In this document: positions 41,329 through 50,585 of the stretch, piece after piece | Numbering within the stretch: the stretch's first letter is position 1 | How the letters are laid out: each line of letters begins with the position of its first letter | DNA from: Burkholderiaceae bacterium | GTDB lineage: Bacteria; Pseudomonadota; Gammaproteobacteria; Burkholderiales; Burkholderiaceae_E | Direction: 5' to 3' | Length of the DNA: 64,000 nucleotides | Assembly: GCA_023954015.1 (NCBI GenBank) | Contig: JAMLIS010000001.1 | Location: forward strand, 345,856-409,855 | Made by a program: the position numbers and the translations under genes | Notes under the pieces: generated by a model | What the model was told of the DNA's origin: nothing | The model's input: only the letters and a program-made list of their open reading frames with translations | Database searches by the model: none

Positions 41329-41745
41329 ATGATTCCGTTTCCGTATCGCGCGGCCACGGCGCTCGGCGCCGCTGCGCTGGTCGCCGCCTGCTCGATGAAC
41401 GATCCGAACCGCAGCGGCCTGCTGCAGCCGTACCGCGTCGACCTGCCGCAAGGCAACTACCTGACGCGCGAGACGGTCGACCGCGTGCAGCAAGGGATGA
41501 CGCGCGAGCAGGTCCGCTTCCTGCTCGGCACGCCGCTGCTGCGCGACCTGTTCCATCCCGATCGCTGGGACTACGTCTTCCGCTACAAGTTCCCCAACGG
41601 CGACGTCGAGCAACGCAAGGTCACGATCCGCTTCCGCGACGACCGGGTGGCGTCGATCGAAGCCGATCCGCTGCCGCAGCGCGAGGATCCCTCGGATCCC
41701 GCGCTGCCGGGATACAGGCCGGGCGCAGCGGCCGACGCGTCATGA
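41329..41745 (+). CDS. bamE: Outer membrane assembly lipoprotein BamE
   Basis: A 138-residue lipoprotein of the BAM complex. The signal ends in the lipobox VAAC (C21). The mature part has [35 protein letters not shown] and [14 protein letters not shown], the SmpA/OmlA core. A Pro-rich tail follows. The stop overlaps the dapB ATG by 4 bases. Confidence 0.95.
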   Translation: MIPFPYRAATALGAAALVAACSMNDPNRSGLLQPYRVDLPQGNYLTRETVDRVQQGMTREQVRFLLGTPLLRDLFHPDRWDYVFRYKFPNGDVEQRKVTIRFRDDRVASIEADPLPQREDPSDPALPGYRPGAAADAS

Positions 41746-42557
41746 CGATGCGCATCGCCGTGGCGGGCGCCTGCGGGCGCATGGGCCGGATGCTGATCGA
41801 AGCGGTGCTCGACGCGCCCGATGCGACGTTGACCGGCGCGCTCGACCTCGCCTCGAGCCCCTCGCTCGGGCGCGACGCAGCCGATTTCCTCGGACGCGCG
41901 AGCGGCGTGTCGATCGTCGACGACATCGACCGCGGACTGGCCGGCGCGCAGTTCCTGATCGACTTCACGCGCCCGGAAGGAACGCTCGCGCACGTGGAAG
42001 CCGCGGTACGTCTGGGCGTCGGCATGGTGATCGGCACCACCGGCTTCGACGACGCCGGTCGCCACGCGATCGCGCAGGCTGCGACGCGCATTCCGATCGT
42101 GTTCGCGCCGAACATGAGCGTCGGCGTGAACGTCGTGTTCGAGTTGCTCGCCACCGCCGCACGGATTCTCGGGCCAGGCTACGACGTCGAGATCATCGAG
42201 GCGCACCACCGGCACAAGGTCGATGCCCCCTCGGGCACCGCACTGAAGATGGGCGAGGTGCTCGCCGAGGCGCTCGGGCGCGACCTGCGCGAAGTCGCCG
42301 TATACGGACGCGAAGGCCACACCGGCGAGCGCGACGCGACAACGATCGGCTTCGCCACCGTGCGCGGCGGCGACATCGTCGGCGACCACACCGTGCTGTT
42401 CGCCGGCACCGGCGAGCGCATCGAGATCACGCATCGCTCGGCCAGTCGCGTCACCTATGCGCACGGCGCGCTGCGCGCCTGCCGCTTCCTCGCGAAGCGC
42501 GAGCGGGGACTGTTCGACATGCGCGACGTGATCGGGCTCGCGCAGGGACGATCGTAG
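41742..42557 (+). CDS. dapB: 4-hydroxy-tetrahydrodipicolinate reductase
   Basis: A 271-residue enzyme of lysine and diaminopimelate synthesis using NAD(P)H. The nucleotide loop is [24 protein letters not shown], the catalytic stretch [15 protein letters not shown] and [18 protein letters not shown] follow. Length is usual. It starts inside the bamE stop. Confidence 0.97.
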   Translation: MTMRIAVAGACGRMGRMLIEAVLDAPDATLTGALDLASSPSLGRDAADFLGRASGVSIVDDIDRGLAGAQFLIDFTRPEGTLAHVEAAVRLGVGMVIGTTGFDDAGRHAIAQAATRIPIVFAPNMSVGVNVVFELLATAARILGPGYDVEIIEAHHRHKVDAPSGTALKMGEVLAEALGRDLREVAVYGREGHTGERDATTIGFATVRGGDIVGDHTVLFAGTGERIEITHRSASRVTYAHGALRACRFLAKRERGLFDMRDVIGLAQGRS

Positions 42558-42573
42558 CGTGACCAGGCCCTGG

Positions 42574-42732
42574 TACGCCGACCCGAAAGTATCGCAACAT
42601 GAAGGCGCGTCTTCGACCTCAGTGCGGCGTTGCAAATCCTCGCCATAGCGACTGCTATGGCTGCGGTTTGCGCCTTGCCCTGAGGCCGAATCCATCGCTT
42701 TCATTTCGTTGCGATACCTCCGGGTCGGCGTA
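42574..42732. repeat. 159-bp imperfect palindrome
   Basis: Outer arms TACGCCGACCC and GGGTCGGCGTA are perfect inverted repeats; next GTATCGCAAC pairs with GTTGCGATAC, CTCAG with CTGAG, and the centre is GCCATAG-CGACTG-CTATGGC. It fills the gap between the convergent dapB and ChaN-like genes, ending exactly at the latter's stop codon. It may be a two-way terminator or a mobile palindromic repeat. Confidence 0.85.
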
Positions 42733-43863
42733 CTAGTACGACTTCGGCCGCATTCGTTTACGCAACCCCTCGCACGGGTCCTCGCGCGGCTGCGCGTCGG
42801 TGCGCACCACCAGGTCGAAAGACCGGCGATCCGGCTCGGGCCCGGCGTCTTCGTCGTCCAGGGCGGTGCGCTCGAGCAGCGCGATCGACACGACGCGCGC
42901 CCGCGGGCGCAGCGCGCGCAGGTGTCGCGGCACGCCGATGTCGCGCCGCAGGTGGCCGTTCCCGGCGAGCAGCACGACGGGCAGCCCCGTCCGCTCGCGG
43001 GCCTCGACGAGCGCACGTGCGATGCGGGCGTCGCGCGTGCGCTGCGCGACGGCCATCGCATCGACCGCCGGCTCGGGGAGCAGGTCGCAATGGCCTTGCC
43101 GGATCGATGCGCGCATCGCTTCGACCTCGTGGGCGCCCCATCCCGGCGGCGGCGCAACGGGCGGCGCGCTTCCCTTCGCCACGCGCGCCGTGTCGGCCGG
43201 CGACAGGTTCGCGGCGACCAGCGGCAGTCCGCGACGCAACGCCAGCTCGATCGCCGGACGATAGAGATCCCAGTCCCAACCGCGGAAGTCGAAGCCTGCC
43301 GCCTGCGCGATGCGGCGTGCGCGTGATGCGAGATCGGCCCCGGAAGCGTCGTGCGCCTCGCGCGTGTCCGCGGCCCGGGCGCGGTCCAGGGCCTCCTGCC
43401 GGTTGGCGTCGAACTGCTCGAGCGCGAGCGCGAAAGGATGCCGCTCGACGAGCGCCTCGAGCCAGTGCAGACGCAGCCGATGCTGCGCGACGTTGTCGTG
43501 CAGTTCACCGAGCAGCAGGAAATCGGCGTCGACTGCGGCCGTCGGCAGCGCGACGATCCCGACACCGGGCTGCGCAGCGGTCGCAGCGTCCGGCCGGAGG
43601 TCGCTTGCGACGGATGCGCGCGACGAGCCTGCGACGCCTGGCTGCGCGCCGTTTGCAGGGCGGGGCGAACCGGCGCCGGCGGGCGCGGTTGCGCCCGATG
43701 CCGCACAAGCACCCAGCGCCGCCGCGAACACCAACGCACAGGCGAGCCGCGCGGCGACCCGAGCCTCGCTGCCGATGCGGGCGCCGAGCCGCCGGAATCG
43801 CGCTCGGCCCGATGGCGGAATCGGCCTGCGCGGCACAGATCGCTCGTCGACGGTGGCGTTCAT
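42733..43863 (-). CDS. ChaN family lipoprotein (haem-binding uptake, Tiki superfamily)
   Basis: A 376-residue protein with a basic N-terminus, a hydrophobic stretch ending in FAAALGAC (lipobox) and a low-complexity linker (about 55-105). The ChaN core has DADFLLLGELHDNVAQHRLR, FALALEQFD, FRGWDWDLYRPAIELAL, GLPLVAANLSP and VVLLAGNGHLRRDIGVP. ChaN of Campylobacter binds heme pairs; the role here is inferred from family. GGGAGAA precedes the ATG. It is divergent from tonB-exbBD, fitting an iron or heme uptake link. Confidence 0.88.
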   Translation of the reverse strand: MNATVDERSVPRRPIPPSGRARFRRLGARIGSEARVAARLACALVFAAALGACAASGATAPAGAGSPRPANGAQPGVAGSSRASVASDLRPDAATAAQPGVGIVALPTAAVDADFLLLGELHDNVAQHRLRLHWLEALVERHPFALALEQFDANRQEALDRARAADTREAHDASGADLASRARRIAQAAGFDFRGWDWDLYRPAIELALRRGLPLVAANLSPADTARVAKGSAPPVAPPPGWGAHEVEAMRASIRQGHCDLLPEPAVDAMAVAQRTRDARIARALVEARERTGLPVVLLAGNGHLRRDIGVPRHLRALRPRARVVSIALLERTALDDEDAGPEPDRRSFDLVVRTDAQPREDPCEGLRKRMRPKSY

Positions 43864-43995
43864 TCGTTCTCCCGGTCCCGATCGGATGCGCGGCGACAGG
43901 GGTAACACGATTCCGGCAGCTCGGGGAACGGGCGACTGCGGCGGGCACGGTCTGCGCGATCCGCAGGTCGCGCGGGGCAGACGGCACGGCTTTCC

Positions 43996-44001
43996 TATAA
44001 T
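43996..44001 (+). promoter_or_regulatory. -10 element TATAAT seven bases before tonB
   Basis: A perfect TATAAT ends 7 bases before the tonB ATG, so the transcript would begin at about the A of the start codon. No Shine-Dalgarno or convincing -35 or Fur box is seen. Confidence 0.5.
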
Positions 44002-44008
44002 CCTTTTG

Positions 44009-44869
44009 ATGGACCTGTCGAGGCTCGCGGCCGGGGCGTGCGCGGTGGCCCTGCACGCAGCCGTGATCGCCGGCGTGCTCGGTTTCGCCGGCGCTCCTTC
44101 GCCGCCCGTCCCTCGACCGATTCGCGTCACGTTGATCGAGCCGCCGTCCGTCGTTCTGCCCCCCGCGCCTCGCATCGCGCCTGCGGACGAGGTCGCGCCG
44201 GCACGACCCGCCGAGGCGGTGCCGGCCAAGCCCCGCCGGGCCGAGCCCCGCCCGGCCCAACCTCGCCCGTCCCAACCGCGCCGAGCAGAGCCGCCGCACG
44301 AGCGGCCCCCTCCCGCCGCCGAAGCACGGTCCGGCCAGCGCACCGCGCCTGCGACACGCGCGCACTCCGAAGCACCCCCGCATCGGCCGCTACCGCCCGA
44401 AGCGGCACCGCCGATACCCTCGCGCGTCGAGGAGCTGGCGGCCGAACCGAGATTGCCCGCGACACGGGAAGAAGCGCCGGCGCCGACCCACCGCAACGGT
44501 GCAGACGGCGCCGATCCGGCACCGCCCGCGGGAACGTCGTCGGAACCGCTGGCCAGCGCTTCGCCCGATTCGCCGCTTCGCCGCACCGCGCCGCGAATCG
44601 ATGCAAGCTGGCGTGGCAACACGCCGCCGCCCTACCCGGGAGCGGCGCGGCGGATGGGAGACGAGGGCGAAGTGCGCCTGGACGTCCACGTCGGCGCCGA
44701 CGGAACCGTGCTCGACGTGCGCCTGCGACAATCGAGCGGCTCGCCGCTGCTCGACCGGACGGCGATCGAAACCGTCCGACGCTGGCGCTTCGATCCTGCC
44801 ACCGTCGACGGCCGTCCGGTGGCCGCGTGGTATCACGACTGGCGCTGGGTCTTCCGGCTCGAAGGCTGA
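44009..44869 (+). CDS. tonB: TonB energy-transducing protein
   Basis: A 286-residue inner-membrane protein spanning the periplasm. One N-terminal helix (about 8-28) is followed by VPRPIRVTLIEPP, a long Pro/Ala/Arg-rich spacer (50-200) and a TonB C-terminal domain with PPPYPGAARRMGDEGEVRLD and ETVRRWRFDPATVDGRPV. It links ExbBD proton flow to outer membrane receptors such as the BtuB in this window. It leads exbB by 10 bases. Confidence 0.92.
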   Translation: MDLSRLAAGACAVALHAAVIAGVLGFAGAPSPPVPRPIRVTLIEPPSVVLPPAPRIAPADEVAPARPAEAVPAKPRRAEPRPAQPRPSQPRRAEPPHERPPPAAEARSGQRTAPATRAHSEAPPHRPLPPEAAPPIPSRVEELAAEPRLPATREEAPAPTHRNGADGADPAPPAGTSSEPLASASPDSPLRRTAPRIDASWRGNTPPPYPGAARRMGDEGEVRLDVHVGADGTVLDVRLRQSSGSPLLDRTAIETVRRWRFDPATVDGRPVAAWYHDWRWVFRLEG

Positions 44870-44879
44870 AGGAACACGA

Positions 44880-45617
44880 ATGCAGGAACGGGAACTCGGT
44901 CTGATGCACTTCTGGGAGGCGGGCGACGCGATCACGCATTCGGTCGCCTGGCTGCTGCTGGCGATGTCGATCGTCAGCTGGTACTTCATCCTGTCGAAGG
45001 CATGGAGCACGTGGCGCATGCGACGCGGGGCGCACGCCGCGCTCGAGCAGTTCTGGAATGCGCGCACGATGGACGAGGCGCTCGCGACGCTCGAGCGCGC
45101 CGACCGCGAACGCGTCTTCGTTCCGCTCGCGCAGAAGGCGCGCACCGCAGCGGCGATGCAGCCCGACGATTCGCTCGCCGGGTCGGTCGATCGCGACGAG
45201 CTCGTCACGCGCGTATTGCGCAGGGAGATCACGCAGGCCTCCGCACGCCTGGAAAGCGGACTCGCGCTGCTGGCGTCGGTGGGAAGCACCGCGCCCTTCG
45301 TCGGGCTGTTCGGCACCGTCTGGGGCATCTACCACGCGCTGCTCAGCATCGCGTCGAGCGGGCAGGTGATGATCGATCGCGTGGCAGGTCCGGTCGGCGA
45401 AGCACTCGTGATGACGGCCGCGGGTCTCGCGGTGGCGATTCCGGCGGTGCTCGCCTACAACGCCTTCGTGCGCGCCAACCGCGTCGTGCTCGCCGAACTG
45501 GACGGCTTCGCGCACGACCTGCTCGCGCTCGTCACCACCGGCCACCGGTTGCGCGAGCACGGTGATGCGCTGCGCAGCGGGCCCGCGCCGCTGGCGGTCG
45601 GCCCGGTCGTGCGCTGA
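44880..45617 (+). CDS. exbB: ExbB / MotA-TolQ-family proton channel protein
   Basis: A 245-residue inner-membrane protein with three helices (about 20-40, 135-155, 175-195). TAPFVGLFGTVWGIYHAL and GEALVMTAAGLAVAIPAVLAYN are the ExbB/TolQ signatures. AAGGAAC precedes the ATG. Context between tonB and exbD makes ExbB rather than TolQ the better call. Confidence 0.95.
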   Translation: MQERELGLMHFWEAGDAITHSVAWLLLAMSIVSWYFILSKAWSTWRMRRGAHAALEQFWNARTMDEALATLERADRERVFVPLAQKARTAAAMQPDDSLAGSVDRDELVTRVLRREITQASARLESGLALLASVGSTAPFVGLFGTVWGIYHALLSIASSGQVMIDRVAGPVGEALVMTAAGLAVAIPAVLAYNAFVRANRVVLAELDGFAHDLLALVTTGHRLREHGDALRSGPAPLAVGPVVR

Positions 45618-45651
45618 AAGCGCCTGGATCGAAACGCAGGGGGACCCGGCC

Positions 45652-46098
45652 ATGTTCGGCGGACTCGATCCGGGCAGCCAGCCGCAACCGATGGCGGAGA
45701 TCAACACCACGCCGCTGGTCGACGTGATGCTCGTGCTGCTCGTCGTGTTCATCATCACGGCGCCGCTGCTCACGCACGCGCTTCGCGTCGACCTGCCCGA
45801 CGCGCAGGCGCCGGTGGCCGCCGAGAAGCCGGAGACGATCCGCGTTTCGATCGACGCGGCGGGCGTCGTCCACTGGAACGACGAGGCGCTGGACAGCGTC
45901 GCCGCGCTCGATGCGCGACTCGCGCAGGTCGCGCTGTCGAAGCCGCAGCCGGAACTGCACCTGCGCGCCGAACGTTCGACGCGCTACGAGCGCATTGCGG
46001 CGGTGATCTCGAGCGCGCAGCGCGCCGGCATCGAACACATCGGTTTCGTCACGGATCCGCGCGCTTCGCCGCAGCAGGCGGGGCAGGAATCGCGCTGA
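45652..46098 (+). CDS. exbD: ExbD biopolymer transport protein
   Basis: A 148-residue protein with one N-terminal helix and a periplasmic domain. EINTTPLVDVMLVLLVVFII holds the conserved proton-site aspartate D24; RVDLPDAQAP and LHLRAERSTRYERIAAVI follow. It starts after CAGGGGGA and ends 9 bases before the convergent protease gene. Confidence 0.95.
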   Translation: MFGGLDPGSQPQPMAEINTTPLVDVMLVLLVVFIITAPLLTHALRVDLPDAQAPVAAEKPETIRVSIDAAGVVHWNDEALDSVAALDARLAQVALSKPQPELHLRAERSTRYERIAAVISSAQRAGIEHIGFVTDPRASPQQAGQESR

Positions 46099-46107
46099 AG
46101 GGGATCC

Positions 46108-47442
46108 CTACAGCGTGAATCGCAGCGCATCGACGAGTGCCGCAGGAGCGCGAACGCCGCCGGGCTCGCGCCCCTCCCAGGTCCCGGTTTCGGGAAGCGT
46201 CTCCACGCCCGCGCCCAGCCCGAGCAGGCCGTCGCCGAACACGCGATAGAGGCTGTCGTCGAAGCGCATCGGCGCGACCGGTGCAACCGGAACGCCCTTC
46301 TCGACCCACAGCGTCGCGAAGCGCGTCATCCCCGTTGCGCGGCACGCCTGGCGATCGGAGTAGTTCAGGTACCAGAGATTCGCGATCGCGATGCCGGTGT
46401 CGAGCGCCTCGAGCAATCGCGCGTCGTCGAGGCGCCCCGGGCCCAGGCTGAGCGCCTGCGGCCGTTCGTCCTCGCCGGCACCGTTGCCGGGCACGCCGAA
46501 CTCGACGGCGCTGCGCGGCGATACCAGTCGTTGCGCCGGCGTTCCACGCGCGACGAGAACGGTGCGGGCGGGACGGAAGAAGCCGGCGGCATCGAAGCGC
46601 GGCACCCCGAGCGCCTCGATTTCGTCGACGAGATCGAAGGACGGATCGAAGCGCGCGTCGCCGCGCTGCGCGCGCGCCAGCGGCGACTGCCCGCTGCGGA
46701 ACGCGCGCTCCGAAAACCCGCCCCAGCCGAGCAGCGAAACGAGGTCGGCGACGGCCGCAGGAGCGAGCAGCGCACGATAGGCGCCGGGCTCGATGCGCTT
46801 GACCGGACGCGCGAGGATGCGCGCCTGCACCTGTGCCGCGTCGATCGCCGAGCGCAGCGCGGCCGCGTCCCAGTGCGGTGCGCTCCACAGGTGCTTCGTC
46901 GCCTGTCCGGCCGCGCAGTGAACCGAAAAATCGAAGACCGTCGACGTCGCCTCGTGATAGTGGCGGTGACCGAGGCTGCTGGCGAGCGCGCGCACGACGA
47001 CGCCGCCGGCGTACAGGCCCACCACGTCGGCGCCGGCGGCGGCGTCGACGATCGCATCGATCACCTCGGCGGGCGCGGGCACGGGTGCCCGCAGCCTGCG
47101 GTCGCTGTTCCCGGGCTCTTGCTCGAAGCACGCATGAGGATCGACCGGCAGCGCTTCGATCGCCTCGCGCAGGCCCGCGAGCGATTCGCGCATGCGCGCT
47201 CCGACGCCGCGCGGCGAAGCGAGCGTGAGGCGCATCTGCGCCTGGCGTCCGGCACGAAACAGCCGCAGCGAAAGCACTGCGTGTTCGACCGTTCCCGCCT
47301 GGCGCACGCGCGCGCGATTCACGCGCACGAAGTCGCTGCGCTCGGCGCTCAGGTAGGCGAACGCCGCTTCGCCTGCGCGCCCGTGTCGCGCGAGCGCCGC
47401 GGCGACGACATCGAACAGCGCGGCGAAATCGGCAGCGCTCAA
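46108..47442 (-). CDS. TldD/PmbA-family protein, TldE-like
   Basis: A 444-residue protein of the TldD/TldE (PmbA) protease family without the HExxxH zinc motif, so it is the TldE-like non-catalytic partner. Visible marks are FVRVNRARVRQAGTVEHAVL, LGHRHYHEATSTVFDFSVH, FDPSFDLVDEIEALGVPRFD and LDTGIAIANLWYLNYSDRQA. The start is taken as the TTG that overlaps the stop of the TldD gene (TTGA). TldD and TldE form a heterodimer that cleaves unfolded peptides; the natural substrate is unknown. Confidence 0.85.
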   Translation of the reverse strand: MSAADFAALFDVVAAALARHGRAGEAAFAYLSAERSDFVRVNRARVRQAGTVEHAVLSLRLFRAGRQAQMRLTLASPRGVGARMRESLAGLREAIEALPVDPHACFEQEPGNSDRRLRAPVPAPAEVIDAIVDAAAGADVVGLYAGGVVVRALASSLGHRHYHEATSTVFDFSVHCAAGQATKHLWSAPHWDAAALRSAIDAAQVQARILARPVKRIEPGAYRALLAPAAVADLVSLLGWGGFSERAFRSGQSPLARAQRGDARFDPSFDLVDEIEALGVPRFDAAGFFRPARTVLVARGTPAQRLVSPRSAVEFGVPGNGAGEDERPQALSLGPGRLDDARLLEALDTGIAIANLWYLNYSDRQACRATGMTRFATLWVEKGVPVAPVAPMRFDDSLYRVFGDGLLGLGAGVETLPETGTWEGREPGGVRAPAALVDALRFTL

Positions 47443-48851
47443 TCTTCGCCGCCGAATACGTCGACGCCGCGGAACAGGCACGCGGGCGCGGCGTGCCCGA
47501 CGCGAACGATCTGTCCCGGCTCGCCCTTGCCGCAGAACGGCGTACCGAGGACCTGCATCGTCCGGCGCGTGCCGACCGCCGCGAGGCTGCGCCAGAAGGT
47601 GGCGGATACGCCTCGGTAGTTGGGGTTGCGCACGACAGGGCCGAGTCGGCCGTTGTCGATCAGCCTGCCCCATTCGCAACCGAACTGGAACTTGTTGCGC
47701 GCGTCGTCGATCGACCACGAAGCGTTCGTGCGCATCCAGATCCCGCGCTCGGTCGTGGCCACCATCGACTCGAAGCTCGCGTCGCCGGGCTCGACGTTGA
47801 GGTTCGCCATCCGGTCGATCGGCGCCCGGTGCCATCCGCTGGCGCGCGCGCTCGCCACGCCCTGCACGTCGATGCCCGATGCCCGGGCGCGCGCGCGCGA
47901 CGACGCACCGCCCAGCGCGCGCCGCAGGATGCCGTTCTCGATGAGCAGCACGCGGCGGGCGGCTTCGCCTTCGTCGTCGACCGCGTAGCTCGCGAACTGC
48001 CCGACGACGCCCGGATCGAAGCTGACGTTCAGCAGCGGCGAGCCGTACCGGTAGCGGCCGAACATCTCCGGCGTGACGAAGCTCGTCCCGGCGAAGTTGC
48101 GCTCGTCGCCGAGGATGCGGTCGAGTTCCAGCGGATGCCCGATCGACTCGTGGATCTGCAGCATCATCTGGTCCGGAGACAACAGCAGGTCGCGCGTTCC
48201 GCTCGGACAGTTCGGTGCGTGCAGCAGCTCGATCGCCTCGCCGGCGACCTGCGTGCCGCCGCCGACGAAGCCGGAATCGCGCAGCACCTCGCAGCCTCCC
48301 TGCCGGCAGAAGCCGTTGTACTGCCCGGCCAGGGTGCGCGTCTGCACGCGCCCACCGTACGCGGCGGTCGCCTCGAGGTTCGGCACGACGTAGCGCATCT
48401 CCTGCTCGCAGATCGCTTCGCCGTCGAGCCACAGCCGGTGCGTCACCACGCCGGTGTCGAGCGTCGCCGCCCAGTGCACGATCCGCGAATCGCGTCGCAT
48501 CGCCCCGGCTTCGTCGTGCAGCAACGCAACGAGCACGTCGCGCGACGCGAGCGGCTCGTCGTTCGGGCTCTCGTAGCGCATGCACGGCGCGCCGTCTTCG
48601 TGCGCCCCGGGCAGGCCGGCGTCGGCCACCGGCACGCCACGACCCCGCGCGGCGAATGCCCATTGCGCAGCGCGATCGGCCGCGTCTCGCAGCCCGCGCG
48701 CCGACAGATCGGCGGTGGCGCAGTAGCCCGCTTCACCATCGACCCGGACCGTGACCATTGCGCCGCGATCGACGGCAAGCGCCGGCGGTTGCAGCACGCC
48801 GCGTACGACGGCGAGCGACTCGCTGCTCGCCTCGACGAGGCGCAGCGACAC
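47439..48851 (-). CDS. TldD-family metalloprotease
   Basis: A 470-residue catalytic TldD-type subunit. The zinc motif is HESIGHPLELDRIL (HExxxH) near the middle, preceded by LLLSPDQMMLQ and followed by PEMFGRYRYGSP; FCGKGEPGQIVRVGHAAPA stands near the C-terminus. The start is uncertain: GTG at 48851 gives a sensible N-terminus (VSLRLVEASS), but no strong Shine-Dalgarno site is seen. The gene is not the usual tldD, being closer to paired TldD/TldE genes. Confidence 0.85.
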   Translation of the reverse strand: MSLRLVEASSESLAVVRGVLQPPALAVDRGAMVTVRVDGEAGYCATADLSARGLRDAADRAAQWAFAARGRGVPVADAGLPGAHEDGAPCMRYESPNDEPLASRDVLVALLHDEAGAMRRDSRIVHWAATLDTGVVTHRLWLDGEAICEQEMRYVVPNLEATAAYGGRVQTRTLAGQYNGFCRQGGCEVLRDSGFVGGGTQVAGEAIELLHAPNCPSGTRDLLLSPDQMMLQIHESIGHPLELDRILGDERNFAGTSFVTPEMFGRYRYGSPLLNVSFDPGVVGQFASYAVDDEGEAARRVLLIENGILRRALGGASSRARARASGIDVQGVASARASGWHRAPIDRMANLNVEPGDASFESMVATTERGIWMRTNASWSIDDARNKFQFGCEWGRLIDNGRLGPVVRNPNYRGVSATFWRSLAAVGTRRTMQVLGTPFCGKGEPGQIVRVGHAAPACLFRGVDVFGGED

Positions 48852-48925
48852 GCGCGCGCCGGCGCCGGGCGCGCGAGGAAACGGAAGGCGCTTGCGCGCG
48901 GGGAAAATGCCCGCGGACGTGCTCT

Positions 48926-49549
48926 TCAGCTTTCGAGCCAATCGAGCAGCGGCTCCCAGGTGGCGCGATCGCGCTCGACCCGCTGCCGGGGGACGTCGAA
49001 CAGGGTCAGCCCGTGGGCGGCCAGATGGACGTAGTTCTGCGTGTCGCGCAGGTAGCCCGAGACGGGCACGCCGAGCTCGGCGACGAAGCGGGCGAGTTGC
49101 TCGGCCGCCCGCGTGCGCGGATCGACGCGCATGCCGACCAGGCTCACCGTCTGCTCGAAGCGACGGGTCTTCGGGAAGCCCGCGCGCAGATCCGCAAGGA
49201 AGCGGCTGGTGGCGATCGCATCGAGCATCGAAGGCTGCAGCGGTACGACGATGCGATCGGCCACGCGCACGACTTCGGCGAGCCGGCGTCCTTCGATCTG
49301 CGCCGGCGTGTCGAGCACGACGTGCGTGACGCCGCGCGGCGGCCGCGCGATGCCGTGGTCGATGTCCCAGGTGCCGATCGACGCGGCCTGCGACGGACGC
49401 AGCCCCAGCCAGTACCGGGCGGACTGCTGCGCGTCGAAGTCGCCGAGCATCGTCGGGCGCGCGTTCGACGCGAACCAGCCGGCGAGGTTCGTGGCGAGCG
49501 TCGTCTTTCCAACGCCTCCCTTCGGATTGACGACGGCGACGACGGGCAT
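48926..49549 (-). CDS. ParA family ATPase (orphan)
   Basis: A 207-residue deviant-Walker ATPase. Residues 1-20 read MPVVAVVNPKGGVGKTTLAT; GDFDAQQSARYWLG and THVVLDTPAQIEGRRL are the following switch and Walker B stretches. No ParB or parS-like site is nearby, so a plasmid or chromosome partition role is not supported; orphan ParA proteins place various cargos. GGAGTCTTTCGC precedes the ATG. It lies between btuF and the TldD gene on the same strand. Confidence 0.88.
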   Translation of the reverse strand: MPVVAVVNPKGGVGKTTLATNLAGWFASNARPTMLGDFDAQQSARYWLGLRPSQAASIGTWDIDHGIARPPRGVTHVVLDTPAQIEGRRLAEVVRVADRIVVPLQPSMLDAIATSRFLADLRAGFPKTRRFEQTVSLVGMRVDPRTRAAEQLARFVAELGVPVSGYLRDTQNYVHLAAHGLTLFDVPRQRVERDRATWEPLLDWLES

Positions 49550-49616
49550 GCGAAAGACTCCTTGGCTGATATTCGTTCGGGCGCATCGAGCGCCGCGACG
49601 ATGGTAGCAAACGCGG

Positions 49617-50585
49617 TCAGCGCGCGGTGTTGCGCACCGAGTCGATCTCGTCGCACAGATGCTCCAGCGCATCGAGCGAGCGCGGTCCGGGCCGCTCGAA
49701 GCGCGACGCATCGAAGGCAACGAAGCGCGCCGGCCCGCTCGGTGCCAGCAAGCCCAGCTCGCCCCAGCGTCGCGCCGACGGCGACGGATCGGTCGCGACG
49801 ATCAGCTCCGGACGCCGCGCGAGGACGCTCTCCGGATCGGGCTGCGGGGCGACGACGTGGACGTCGCCGAACACGTTGACGCCGCCGCAACTTCGCAGCG
49901 CGTCTCCGATCGGATCCGCGTTCGAGACGGTGATCAACGGCGACGACCAGATCTGCACGAACACGCGCACCGGGCGCCGGTGCATGTACCGCGAACGAAT
50001 CGCCGCGAGCCGCGTCTCGAAGGCATCGGCCACGGCGAGGCCCGGCGCCCGATCGGGCGCCAGGCGCGCGAAGCGGCGCAAGCTCGACGCGATGTCGTCG
50101 AGCCTGCGCGGTTGCGAGACGAACACCGTGATGCCGAGCGCTGCGAGCCGCTCGAGTTGCGCGCGCGACACGCCCGGCCCCCACGCGACGACCAGGTCGG
50201 GAGCCAGCGCGAGCAGCGCCTCGGCGTCGACGTGCGGATACGCCGCGATCTTCGGCAGCGTGCGTGCCCGAGGCGGCTCGTCGCTGTCGGGGTCGGTGGC
50301 AACGACGAGCCCGCCCGCGCCGACCGCGAACAGCAGTTCGGTGGCGTGCGGCGCGAGGGAGACGATCCGGGCCGGCGGCCGCGGCAGCTCGACCTTTCGA
50401 CCGGCATCGTCGGTCAGGGAAATCCTTCCGTCCTCGCGGGCGTACGCAGGCGCGGCAAGGAACGCGGCAAAGAGCGCGCCAAGGAGCGCGCCACGGAGCG
50501 CGCCACGGAACGCGCCAAGGAGCACGGAGAAGGCGACGCGCCAGTCGAGGCGGGAAGGACGCACCGAACGCTTCCGCCCGATCAC
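49617..50585 (-). CDS. btuF: Cobalamin-binding periplasmic protein BtuF-like
   Basis: A 322-residue ABC substrate-binding protein of the BtuF/FhuD class. The N-terminal signal is long and hydrophobic with repeated Gly-Ala-Leu triplets and ends AAPAYA. ARIVSLAPHATELLFAVGAG, YPHVDAEALLALAPDLVVAW and the C-terminal ARRPELIVATDPSP match the family. The GTG start overlaps the btuB stop by 4 bases. No BtuC or BtuD gene is in the window. Regulation should be by the riboswitch before btuB. Confidence 0.88.
   Translation of the reverse strand: MIGRKRSVRPSRLDWRVAFSVLLGAFRGALRGALLGALFAAFLAAPAYAREDGRISLTDDAGRKVELPRPPARIVSLAPHATELLFAVGAGGLVVATDPDSDEPPRARTLPKIAAYPHVDAEALLALAPDLVVAWGPGVSRAQLERLAALGITVFVSQPRRLDDIASSLRRFARLAPDRAPGLAVADAFETRLAAIRSRYMHRRPVRVFVQIWSSPLITVSNADPIGDALRSCGGVNVFGDVHVVAPQPDPESVLARRPELIVATDPSPSARRWGELGLLAPSGPARFVAFDASRFERPGPRSLDALEHLCDEIDSVRNTAR

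Noticed and set aside
42574..42732. Insertion sequence
   Set aside because: Inverted ends are present but there is no transposase frame and no target duplication; kept only as a palindromic repeat.
43900..44008. Fur box before tonB
   Set aside because: tonB is often Fur-regulated, but no AT-rich inverted repeat other than the -10 element is visible here.
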